The translations under genes and the position numbers were made by a program. Below the pieces are notes generated by a model. The model was not told the DNA's origin, made no database searches, and worked only from the letters and a program-made list of their open reading frames with translations. A stretch of 64,000 nt of DNA from Cyclobacterium lianum (GTDB lineage: Bacteria > Bacteroidota > Bacteroidia > Cytophagales > Cyclobacteriaceae): contig NZ_FRCY01000021.1 of the NCBI RefSeq assembly GCF_900143075.1, positions 1 through 64,000 of the forward strand, written 5' to 3'. This document shows positions 35,963 through 44,806 of the stretch, one piece after another. Position 1 is the stretch's first letter. Every line of letters starts with the position of its first letter.

Positions 35963-38381
35963 ATTTTTTGCTATTTTTTTCGATAAAACTGAGCGTGCAT
36001 GCCACTACCGCCCCAGAAAGAAAGGAAAATGGCAACACCCACAACACAGTGATGCCCCCTATTCCGTAAAAGGAAATTCCCACCGCTACGATGATGGCCA
36101 CAATTCCTCCTATAAATGTCCCACTTTCCGAGGCAAAGGGTATAAACAATGCCATAAAAAACAAAACAAATAAGGGTGCAACAAACAGGTGTGTCACCTT
36201 TATCACGATATCAAATAAATTCCCCTGAACACTTCCCACAAAAAAGCTCAATCCAATTACAATTAACCCGGTGAGATAAGATAGCATTTTCACCTGTTGC
36301 AAGGATCCGCTGAACGAAAGCGCTACTTTTCTTTTAAAAAAGCGGTTAAAAATATCTTCTGAAATCACCGTTGAAACGGAATTTAACCCTGAAGAAAGAC
36401 TTGACATGGCCGCAGCCAAAAGGCCTGCAATCACCAATCCCGATATTCCGATAGGTAGTCCTAACAATATGAATCTTGGAAATAGCGTGTCGGATTGTTC
36501 ACTGAAGGATTGCCCGTCTGCCAGAAAATGTTGATTCTTAGAAAAGAACGCAAACATGGCTAATCCCAGAAGACCCAATAAACATTTGGCCAGCAAATTG
36601 GTATACAAGGAAACCTTCAATGATTTTCTGGCTGCCTGAATATCCTTGGTGGACAAGTACCTTTGAACAGCTAACTGATCGGATCCTGTGGTACAAATAT
36701 ACCAGGCAAATAACATGATGACAGCGTTTCCAATGGTCGTCCTTTCCTGGGTATCAAATCCAAATTGAATCGGTTTCCAATAAGCCGGCCATTCTGATGG
36801 AAACCACGAACTGACCGACCCAAAATGCAGGCTGACAATCACAATACTCAATAAAGCACCTCCCAGGAATACAATAGATTGAACCACATCTGTTAAGACC
36901 ACTGCCTTTAGCCCGCCCATGGAAGTGTATATAATCGTAATGATCAATAAAAAAGTACTTATAAAAGGAACATAGTACGGATCCAGTGGAACCACCGACA
37001 GGAAGGCCACATCGACCGTCACATAGATAATCGTGGCCATCCAAAGAAATCTTAATGACAGAAACATAAAGATGGCCAACATCCTGATGCTTAATCCCAG
37101 CTTTAATTCCAATATTTCGTAGGCACTGGTCACCTTCATGGCCATAATCCGGGGAATTAACCACCATCCCGCCACAAAATATACGAGGGGAAAACCTAGC
37201 ATTCCCGCAAAAATCACCGGACCATATTTAATCATTTCTCCGGGATAGGAAAGGTAGCTGACTGTACTGAGTAACGTAGCAAAAAGAGATACACCAATTG
37301 AAACGGCATTCATATTCCTACCGCCCAGCAGGTAGTCTTCTTTCGTCTTATTTCTTTTGGAATAAAAATAGCCAATACCTAACATTAATCCGCCATATAA
37401 GGAAATAACGAGCCAATCAACCCAGGAAAGGTGCGTTTCTACCCGACGGTCAATTCTCAATAGGGCATAGGCTGCTGTAACTTTAAGATCCGTACGTTCA
37501 TTGTTGTTAACATAACCATCATCAGTCTTTGTGTTAAGCATCTCCGCCAATACCTTCCTATCCGCGACATTGCCTTCCTCAGCCAGGGTATAGGCATATT
37601 CCCTTTGATGAATCCAGTCCTCTCTATTTGTTACCTGTGTCAACTCCTCCTTAATTTGCTTCATCCTGGAACCGGATAGAGAATCAGCAGGCGCAGTAAT
37701 CCAGCACATGGAGGCCAAATAAACCGCAAAATCAGAAATGTCTGTTTGATTAATCGCCATTTCCGTCAATTGATACCAGTCCGCATGGGCGATGTCCCGG
37801 ATACTCCGCAAAGCATAGGCCGCCAGCTTTCTAACACGTTCAGGCTGGTCCTTATCCTTTATTAGTTTCATCAATTCATCAAGGCTGGACTTCTTTCCGG
37901 AATCTGAAGCGTAGGCATTTGCCCAGGTGCTGAAAATGGACAAAATCTGATCTTGGGTCTCTATTTCTGTTCTTGGAGCGATTCCCAGTTTTGCAAGGGC
38001 TTCTGCAGCGTGAACCCTATCCAATGAACTACTATCCTTATAAACCTCACGGATTTTATCAATCCAAATTTTTCTAAGTTCTTCGTTTCCGTCTGATTGA
38101 GCTAATACCCTCCAAATCCCAATCCGGTAATACAGTTCATTTCCAAATTCCTTTTCTTCCCTTTTAAAAACGCTATCCACACCTGACCTGTAATCCAGTT
38201 CCAATAAATATTCAGCGGCATGCACCTTTTCCCAATTCAGATCACTGTATAATACTGATTGGAGTTGAGTTATTGCCTCTTGTCTTACTTCAGAAGAAAC
38301 TTCCGCCCCGGAGTGGGTATTGACTTCACAGGAAACTAAAGGTAAAGCCAATACAATCAATCCATAAAGAAAGCTTTTCAT
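35952..38381 (-). CDS. Sodium/solute symporter (SSS family) fused to an N-terminal HEAT-repeat lipoprotein domain
   Basis: The protein has 809 residues. Residues 1-18 form a lipoprotein signal (LVSC, Cys18). Residues about 25-310 are helical HEAT-like repeats ('VHAAEYLLELDYRSGVD', 'RVHAAEALAKLGIAP', 'RVRKLAAYALRSIRD', 'LKVTAAYALLRIDRR'). From about 320 the SSS transporter starts ('LSWVDWLVISLYGGLMLGIGYFY') with 'TKEDYLLGGRNMNAVSIGVSLFATLLSTVSYLSYPGE', 'SMGGLKAVVLTDVVQSIVFLGG', 'GSDQLAVQRYLSTKD' and the sodium-site helix 'AAAMSSLSSGLNSVSTVISED'. SSS proteins couple sodium entry to uptake of sugars, sialic acid or acids. The stop overlaps the aldolase gene by 11 bases. Whether the Cys is lipidated and the HEAT part lies in the periplasm is inferred. 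Confidence 0.85.
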   Translation of the reverse strand: MKSFLYGLIVLALPLVSCEVNTHSGAEVSSEVRQEAITQLQSVLYSDLNWEKVHAAEYLLELDYRSGVDSVFKREEKEFGNELYYRIGIWRVLAQSDGNEELRKIWIDKIREVYKDSSSLDRVHAAEALAKLGIAPRTEIETQDQILSIFSTWANAYASDSGKKSSLDELMKLIKDKDQPERVRKLAAYALRSIRDIAHADWYQLTEMAINQTDISDFAVYLASMCWITAPADSLSGSRMKQIKEELTQVTNREDWIHQREYAYTLAEEGNVADRKVLAEMLNTKTDDGYVNNNERTDLKVTAAYALLRIDRRVETHLSWVDWLVISLYGGLMLGIGYFYSKRNKTKEDYLLGGRNMNAVSIGVSLFATLLSTVSYLSYPGEMIKYGPVIFAGMLGFPLVYFVAGWWLIPRIMAMKVTSAYEILELKLGLSIRMLAIFMFLSLRFLWMATIIYVTVDVAFLSVVPLDPYYVPFISTFLLIITIIYTSMGGLKAVVLTDVVQSIVFLGGALLSIVIVSLHFGSVSSWFPSEWPAYWKPIQFGFDTQERTTIGNAVIMLFAWYICTTGSDQLAVQRYLSTKDIQAARKSLKVSLYTNLLAKCLLGLLGLAMFAFFSKNQHFLADGQSFSEQSDTLFPRFILLGLPIGISGLVIAGLLAAAMSSLSSGLNSVSTVISEDIFNRFFKRKVALSFSGSLQQVKMLSYLTGLIVIGLSFFVGSVQGNLFDIVIKVTHLFVAPLFVLFFMALFIPFASESGTFIGGIVAIIVAVGISFYGIGGITVLWVLPFSFLSGAVVACTLSFIEKNSKKYEK

Positions 38382-38655
38382 ATTTTGGTGTTTATCAATT
38401 TATGCAGGAAAAACTAGTAATAACGTTTGGGTTTGCCGGTCCCTTCTAAATCTCGGGAGCAATTGGCAAGTGAAAGGCATACTTTCTCCATAGAGAAAAA
38501 ATCTAATCGATTTCAAGGGAGAAAATATGCCTCATGAATTAGGAAGATTCAATCGTATGCCCCTCTTGGCTACCGAAAACCCTCCTTCATTATTCTTTCT
38601 TAACAAGAATATTCCCAAATCAGCTTAAAACTAACTTTTGGCAGGTTTTCATTTT

Positions 38656-40146
38656 TTATTGAAACCCAGGATTCTGAGTAATGATGGGATTGGTTTGAAT
38701 CACCCTGGATGGGATAGGATAAAGGTACTTTTCCCTCGTCACATTTCCATCCAATCCATAATCGCTTAAGAAGGATTTCATGACGGCTAAACCTTGATCC
38801 GTTCTCACCAGATCGTGCCACCTTTGGTGTTCAAAGGCAAATTCAAACCGTCTTTCATTTAACACCCAATTTCTGAAACTTTGCTGATCGGGGACCTCAT
38901 TCGGTGTTTTGGGACCTAAACCAGCCCTTTCCCGTACGTTGTTTAAAATTTCAAAGGCCTGACCATCCGGAACATAGGATTGCTCATTTAATGTTTCGGC
39001 ATACATCATCAAAACATCAGTGTATCGAATAATGGGCCAGTTTATGTCCCAGTTGTTTAGCGGACCGGAGTTTCCGGAAACAAATTTCCTGGAAAACGGT
39101 GTATTCTGCATGGTTCCATCATTTTGAAGCCATTCCATTTGGACAGTGTGAGCCAATCGCACATCTCCCTCCTCAAATCTATCGATTAAATCCTGAGAAA
39201 CAATTGGACTGAGGGGTGATCCTCCCGAAGAAATCCCTAATTCTGGATTATTTCGATCAATATTGTTCGGAGCCTGTATGCGGGGAATTGGGTTTCCCTC
39301 ACCTTGCGCGTCCGAATTAAACTGAACCCAAAAGACATATTGCCTGCCATTATCATTTGCAATATCGAAAATGGAGCCATAATCCGTAAAAAATTCGAAA
39401 TGCCCTGAATTGATCACCTCTTCAAATAAAGCCCTTGCTTCCTCCCATTCCCCCGTTTCCAACGGATATCCGCTTCTGGTTAAATAAACTTTTCCCAATA
39501 GCGCCTTGGCGGCCATTGAGGTAATTCTGCCAACATCCACTGAGGGATAGGTCTCCGGCAAGTTAGCCGCTGCTTCCTCTAAGTCTGAGATGATAGCGGC
39601 ATACACTTCCTCAATGGAATTTCGGTCATATTGGAGTGATTCGGTAATCGATAAAGGCTGTGTCACAACGGGAACGCCGCCAAAATACCTTACCAGATCA
39701 AAATAAAGCAATGCCCTGATTACTTTGGCCTCTGCCTTCATCCGCTCTTTCGCCTGACTATTTTCAAAATCAACCCCCTCAATTCGCTGTAAAAAAATAT
39801 TGCACCGGTAAATAGATTCATACAGGTCCGACCAGGCAGGAAACAATTGCGTGTTCTCCGGAGATTCGTTAAAGTGAAATATGGAGTGAAAATTATACAA
39901 GAGTGATTGCTGAAAGGAATTATCCGACCGTTGCTCTTTCATCAACATCGCATAGACACTGGTCTGAGTGGTTTGGAGCCCATCGTAAATCCCCATCAAT
40001 GCCTGATTCAACTCATCTTCGCTGTTATAAAACCCTTCTACGCTCCTTTCGGAAATGGGTGCCAGATTTAGAAAATCCTCAGAACAGGAAAAAAGAAAGA
40101 TCAGGGAAATGGACGCATATTTATTTATAAATTTCATTTTTTTCAT
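38656..40146 (-). CDS. SusD/RagB family glycan-binding lipoprotein
   Basis: This is a full-length SusD of 496 residues with lipoprotein signal (FLFSC, Cys21), 'DFLNLAPISERSVEGFYNSEDELNQALMGIYD', 'AEAKVIRALLYFDLVRYFGGVPVVTQPL', 'RITSMAAKALLGKVYLTRSGYPLETGEWEEA', 'WPIIRYTDVLMMYAETLNEQ' and 'LNERRFEFAFEHQRWHDLVR'. It begins 3 bases after the stop of susC, so the pair is translationally close. It is followed after 274 bases of noncoding DNA by the symporter operon, which may be read from the same transcript. Confidence 0.93.
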   Translation of the reverse strand: MKKMKFINKYASISLIFLFSCSEDFLNLAPISERSVEGFYNSEDELNQALMGIYDGLQTTQTSVYAMLMKEQRSDNSFQQSLLYNFHSIFHFNESPENTQLFPAWSDLYESIYRCNIFLQRIEGVDFENSQAKERMKAEAKVIRALLYFDLVRYFGGVPVVTQPLSITESLQYDRNSIEEVYAAIISDLEEAAANLPETYPSVDVGRITSMAAKALLGKVYLTRSGYPLETGEWEEARALFEEVINSGHFEFFTDYGSIFDIANDNGRQYVFWVQFNSDAQGEGNPIPRIQAPNNIDRNNPELGISSGGSPLSPIVSQDLIDRFEEGDVRLAHTVQMEWLQNDGTMQNTPFSRKFVSGNSGPLNNWDINWPIIRYTDVLMMYAETLNEQSYVPDGQAFEILNNVRERAGLGPKTPNEVPDQQSFRNWVLNERRFEFAFEHQRWHDLVRTDQGLAVMKSFLSDYGLDGNVTREKYLYPIPSRVIQTNPIITQNPGFQ

Positions 40147-40149
40147 TCT

Positions 40150-43100
40150 TTAAAATGTAACATTTAAACCCAAAACAAGTGATTTGGCCAATGGATACGT
40201 ATTGGTAGCATCAATACCAGGTACCAGTAAGCTGTTGTTCCTCACTCCTGTCTGCGGGGTGCCAAAGTAGTTGTCTTTGGTGAATACATTTTCAGCACTT
40301 AGGTAAACTCTCAATCCGGCTATAGCACCACCTAAATTGTCCAGAAGACTGTTGGGTGCGTTGTAGCCAAGCGTAACATTTCTGATCCTCCAAAAACTGC
40401 CATCAAACATCCAAAAGGTAGAGGGTGTGGTCAGGTTTGGTGTTACTGCGGCCCTGGGTGTTTTTCCGTCTCCCGGATTTTCCGGTGAAACATACCTGTT
40501 TCTCCAATATCCCAAAACGTTTCCTACATGCGACCTTCCCGCTCCGCCCTGACTTTCATTAATTAACTCAAAGCCTGATTCACCATACACCATGGCACTT
40601 AAATCAAAACTTTTAAACTGTATGGTTTGGGTTAAACCCCAGGTATAATCAGGCTGATTTTTCCCGACAATGGTTTTATCCTCATCGGTGATAACACCAT
40701 CCTCGTTGGTATCGATATATTTTAGGTCACCGACACTTTGGGTCTTCGAGATGGGACTGGAGTTCAGCTCTTCTTCACTCATAAAAATCCCCGCAACAGG
40801 TATAAGGTAATAACTGCCAATGGGCGATCCTATTTGAGTGATGGTAACCGAGGTTCCTCTCGCAAATCCGGGGATAGGCGCACCCTCAGGACCTAACTCC
40901 AAAACGGTATTTCTATTGAATGCCAGATTTCCATCTATTCTCCAGGAAAAATCTCTGGTGCTAACGATTCTCGCTCCCAGTTCAAATTCCAATCCTTTAT
41001 TTTCTACTTTGCCTATGTTTTGCAAGGAGCTGCTAAACCCGGATATAACTGGAATAGGCACGTTTAGAAGCAGATCGCTGGTAACACTTCGGTAGGCGTC
41101 TACACCAAGAGTAAACTGGTTTTCCAACAATCCGATGTCCATGCCAATGTTCAAGGTATTGTTTTTTTCCCAGCTCAATTCCGGATTACTAAAAGAGGAA
41201 GGACTCAAACCGCCAACTAATACACCAGACCCATCTCCGAGTACATAATTGGTTTGCGAAAGCGATCCTATATATCCATAATTGGGAATATTATAATTTC
41301 CGGTAGCGCCATAACTGGCTCTTAATTTCAGATTATTTACGAATTCGATTGGATTCATAAATTCCTCCTCGGAAATCCGCCATCCTACCGAGGCAGAAGG
41401 AAACCAACCCCACTTATTGTTGCCACCAAATCTGGAGGAACCATCTCTTCTGATACTTGCAGTAAACAGATACCGGTCGTTTAAACTGTAGGTTGCGCGG
41501 GAAAAATAGGACAACAGGCTGTGTTCACTTGCTGCGGAACGCGCTGCTATTAATTCGGTTCCGGCATTCAGCGTTTTGACCAAATCATCCGGAAATCCCC
41601 TCACTTCGCTAAAAGTACTTTCATTGTAAAATTTCTGTGCGGAAAAACCAGCAATAGCCGTAAAAAAATGATTGTCGGTGTTGACGGTATAATTCAACAA
41701 GGTTTCGTTCAATAAATTGGTATTTAGAAACGTAGAGGCTTGAGCAAAACTTCCGTTATCCCTGTTTACATTATTGGTTTTGTAGAAATTATTGTTGCCA
41801 TTGGAATAATCCGCAGACGTAGCGTTTCTCAAACTTAAATTATTGGTCACCTCCAATTCTGCATAAAAACTACCAATTGTCCTGAATCTTTTGGTTTCAT
41901 CGTCTGTCTCCTCCAGCCATGCCAGTGGATTGACAAGAATATCTGTTCGGGTATAAGGCTCACCTCCGGTTTCCACTGTCCCCAAATTTGGTTCTACAAT
42001 GGGAGCCAAAAATTTTGCTCGTGAAACGGGTCCTCCTACGTCTTCTGCATCTGCCTCATTTTGAATAGAAAAACTAGGACTAATATTAAGACCCACCTTT
42101 ACCCGATCGTGGATTTTGGTTTCCACATTGGCTTTAAATGAATAACGGTTATAATCTGTATGCTTGATGACACCTTCCTGTTGGAAAACATCAGCATAAA
42201 TATTATAGGTTGTATTTTCAGTTCCTCCGGAGATGGATAATTGTGAATTATGGATAGGGGCAGTCCGTGAAATCAGTGCCTGCCAATCCGTATCTGGGAA
42301 ATTTTCAGGGTTAGATATCCATTCAGGATTAATCCTGGCACCTCCTGGCCTTTCGTCTAAGGGTACGATGGGATCCCCCCCATTTAGCAAATACGTATTG
42401 GTCCGTTCCTCCACCGCGAAATCGATCCATTCATCCCGGTTTAAGACATCGTAAGTTTCTGCCACCTGCTGAAATCCGTATCGGGTTTTAACCGATACAC
42501 TGGGTGCTCCCCCTTTTCCTTTTTTTGTAGTTATTATCACCACTCCGTTGGCCCCCCTTGATCCATAAATCGCAGAAGCGGCGGCATCTTTCAAAACCTC
42601 AATACTTTCTATATTGCCCACCGCAATGTTGTCCAGATCTCCTGAAATCGGAACCCCATCTATTACATATAGTGGTTCAGAACCGGCTGTGATAGAGCCT
42701 GTCCCCCGCACCTTGATACTCAAAGGCCTACCCGGTTGACCCGACACTTCCTGAACCCTCACCCCTGCTAAAGCGCCTATCAGGGCTTGATCCACTCGGG
42801 TAATGGTACCCGTTCGATCCTCCAATTTTTCTCCGGAAAGTTTAGATACGGCTGTGGTCAGATCCCTGCTTTTCTGCGTCCCATACCCCACTACCACCAC
42901 TTCCTCCAGGGACGATTGATCCTCCGTAAGCGTAATGGACAAATCCGTTTGGTTCCCAACGGTAATGCGCTGAGACTGGTAACCGATAAATGAAATCACC
43001 AATACGGCCCCTTCTTCTGCTTCCAGACTGAAATTGCCATCGATGTCAGTAGCTGTGCCCGAAGACGTACCTTCGATCAACACAGTGGCACCGGGAATAG

Positions 43101-43545
43101 GATCGCCATTTTCGTCGGTTACGGTGCCCCTTATTTCTATGTCGGCCTCTGAAACTGACACCAGCGGCGTCTGCGGCTCTTTGCTGGACTTTTGTACGTG
43201 AATATTATGGTTGATTTGCTTGAAATCCAATCCAGACTGCCTGGCTATGGCCACCAGTACCTCATACAGGCTTTGGTCCTTGTCTTCAACGGAAACAGGA
43301 GGTAAATTCCTGACTTCTCTTGTAAGGTATACAAACGTGTAATCGGATGCAGCTTCGATTTTCCTGAATGCCTCTTTGACAGTTACCCCTTCCAGGGGCA
43401 AACTGACCACTACCTCTTCAATGCTTTTGATCTGGGCATTGCCATTAGAGGCCAATAAAAAGCCCATGGTCATACACTGGAAAAGAAATGCATAGGTAAA
43501 TAATTTGCTCATGCGTATAACATGCCTAAGTATAAGATTTTTCAT
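40150..43545 (-). CDS. SusC/RagA family TonB-linked receptor with STN signalling domain
   Basis: The receptor has 1131 residues: signal peptide (ends 'LASNGNAQ'), STN domain ('VVSLPLEGVTVKEAFRKIEAASDYTFVYL'), carboxypeptidase-regulatory-like domain ('EIRGTVTDENGDPIPGATVLIEG'), plug ('EEVVVVGYGTQKSRDLTTAVSKLSGEKL', 'IEVLKDAAASAIYGSRGANGVVIITTKKG') and barrel, ending 'YPLAKSLVLGLNVTF'. The STN domain and the adjacent FecR gene indicate transport-coupled signalling to the ECF sigma factor at 45.8 kb. It is followed by SusD with 3 bases between. Confidence 0.95.
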   Translation of the reverse strand: MKNLILRHVIRMSKLFTYAFLFQCMTMGFLLASNGNAQIKSIEEVVVSLPLEGVTVKEAFRKIEAASDYTFVYLTREVRNLPPVSVEDKDQSLYEVLVAIARQSGLDFKQINHNIHVQKSSKEPQTPLVSVSEADIEIRGTVTDENGDPIPGATVLIEGTSSGTATDIDGNFSLEAEEGAVLVISFIGYQSQRITVGNQTDLSITLTEDQSSLEEVVVVGYGTQKSRDLTTAVSKLSGEKLEDRTGTITRVDQALIGALAGVRVQEVSGQPGRPLSIKVRGTGSITAGSEPLYVIDGVPISGDLDNIAVGNIESIEVLKDAAASAIYGSRGANGVVIITTKKGKGGAPSVSVKTRYGFQQVAETYDVLNRDEWIDFAVEERTNTYLLNGGDPIVPLDERPGGARINPEWISNPENFPDTDWQALISRTAPIHNSQLSISGGTENTTYNIYADVFQQEGVIKHTDYNRYSFKANVETKIHDRVKVGLNISPSFSIQNEADAEDVGGPVSRAKFLAPIVEPNLGTVETGGEPYTRTDILVNPLAWLEETDDETKRFRTIGSFYAELEVTNNLSLRNATSADYSNGNNNFYKTNNVNRDNGSFAQASTFLNTNLLNETLLNYTVNTDNHFFTAIAGFSAQKFYNESTFSEVRGFPDDLVKTLNAGTELIAARSAASEHSLLSYFSRATYSLNDRYLFTASIRRDGSSRFGGNNKWGWFPSASVGWRISEEEFMNPIEFVNNLKLRASYGATGNYNIPNYGYIGSLSQTNYVLGDGSGVLVGGLSPSSFSNPELSWEKNNTLNIGMDIGLLENQFTLGVDAYRSVTSDLLLNVPIPVISGFSSSLQNIGKVENKGLEFELGARIVSTRDFSWRIDGNLAFNRNTVLELGPEGAPIPGFARGTSVTITQIGSPIGSYYLIPVAGIFMSEEELNSSPISKTQSVGDLKYIDTNEDGVITDEDKTIVGKNQPDYTWGLTQTIQFKSFDLSAMVYGESGFELINESQGGAGRSHVGNVLGYWRNRYVSPENPGDGKTPRAAVTPNLTTPSTFWMFDGSFWRIRNVTLGYNAPNSLLDNLGGAIAGLRVYLSAENVFTKDNYFGTPQTGVRNNSLLVPGIDATNTYPLAKSLVLGLNVTF

Positions 43546-43640
43546 ATCTTTACATGGTTTATTTTGGCTATTGTGTAAATGGTTGAATAAACTGGCATCG
43601 GGTACTGATTGGCGTCAAATGCCCCGATGTTGTACTGCTT

Positions 43641-43679
43641 CCGAGGGTGTTACAGCACCTTCGGTTTTTTTTTGTTTTT
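43641..43679. promoter_or_regulatory. Hairpin with T-tract between fecR and susC
   Basis: Arms CCGAGGGTGT (43641-43650) and GCACCTTCGG (43655-43664) pair over ten positions with two wobble pairs and a 4-base loop. On the plus strand it is followed by TTTTTTTTTG and another T-run, so it looks like an intrinsic terminator for plus-strand transcription, although all flanking genes are on the minus strand. On the sense strand of susC it forms a 5'-leader hairpin about 96 bases before the start. A similar hairpin sits at 17440-17496 in the other fecR-susC gap. Confidence 0.6.
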
Positions 43680-43714
43680 CTGAATTAGTTTTTCATAGGC
43701 AGATTACTTTTGGG

Positions 43715-44806
43715 TTATTTGTTGAATTTTATACTGACCTGGTCTTTGCCGATCAGGAAATCAATCCCTGCGGTATAGCTCAGGCCTTCCAGTACGTTTT
43801 CCAGTGTCTCATTATGGAATTTGCCCGAAAGATGCATTCCGGGTTTAGGTTGGTTTTGAAAGTGAATCCTGACACCGTACCAGTTTTCAAGGGCCCTTAT
43901 GGCTTCCGCCAACTTCGTATCATCAAACAGGATGGTTTTTCTCGTCCAGGCCAGAATGGCATCTTCATCAAATTCAGTCCTGGAAATCAGCCTTTTGTCC
44001 GTACTGATACTTATGGCTTCTTTTGGGGCCAATAAAATTTCTTCATTTTTTAAATCTGGAAATGCAATGGATACCTTTCCAGTTACCAGGGATATCATTT
44101 GCTTTTCCCCCTTGTAGGCCATGATATTAAAGGAAGTCCCCAATGCTGTGGTATTGACCCCTCCTGCATGTACCGTAAAGGGCCGATCCGGGTCATGGGC
44201 AACTTCAAAATAGGCTTCACCTTCCAAAAAAACATCCCGAACGGCTTTGAATCTGTTCTCCTCATAGGACAAACTGCTTCCCGCGTTGAGCATCACCCGG
44301 GTACCATCGGCCAGAGAAATACTAGATTTTACCCCAGGTGGATTATTGAAAACAACATTTTTAACGGGTTGGGGTATTTCTGCAGTGGGTTCAGGCAACA
44401 TATAGCGGCTCGCTAAAAAACCTAAACCAAGTGCTACCAGCAATATAGAGGCAATGCGCCAGAAATATCCCAATTGAAAAGCAGCCTTTGTGCTTGTAAT
44501 TTGCGCTTGTACCATCCCTTGCCGGATAGGAACTACCTTTCCAAATTGCTTTTGTTGGTCTTCCTTAGTGGTTTCGGTCTCTATTTTGTCCCATATCTCC
44601 TTATATTCCTTATTCTGAAGCGGGTATTGGTTTGAAAACAACTCCAGAATAAGTTCCCTGGCCAGCTCAACATCCGTTACAGATGCCGGGTTAGCGGACA
44701 AATATTGCTTCCAGGTCTTGTTAAGTTCTGGATCCGGGTATAATACCCATTTCCTAAACTCCGGGTTTAGTACGAGGCTCTTGACTGTATCGTTGTAAAT
44801 ATCCAT
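43715..44806 (-). CDS. FecR-family anti-sigma factor
   Basis: The protein has 363 residues: a cytoplasmic N-terminus (about 1-130, with 'LELFSNQYPLQNKEYKEIWDKIETET'), one transmembrane helix ('IASILLVALGLGFLASRYML', about 135-155), a FecR domain ('GVKSSISLADGTRVMLNAGSSLSYE', 'LEGEAYFEVAHDPDRPFTVHAGGV', 'ALGTSFNIMAYKGE') and a C-terminal DUF4974 ('KLAEAIRALENWYGVRI', 'LSGKFHNETLENVLEGLSYTAGIDF'). It lies between the ECF sigma factor (about 1 kb upstream, separated by a repeat-rich gap) and the STN-containing SusC. Confidence 0.93.
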   Translation of the reverse strand: MDIYNDTVKSLVLNPEFRKWVLYPDPELNKTWKQYLSANPASVTDVELARELILELFSNQYPLQNKEYKEIWDKIETETTKEDQQKQFGKVVPIRQGMVQAQITSTKAAFQLGYFWRIASILLVALGLGFLASRYMLPEPTAEIPQPVKNVVFNNPPGVKSSISLADGTRVMLNAGSSLSYEENRFKAVRDVFLEGEAYFEVAHDPDRPFTVHAGGVNTTALGTSFNIMAYKGEKQMISLVTGKVSIAFPDLKNEEILLAPKEAISISTDKRLISRTEFDEDAILAWTRKTILFDDTKLAEAIRALENWYGVRIHFQNQPKPGMHLSGKFHNETLENVLEGLSYTAGIDFLIGKDQVSIKFNK

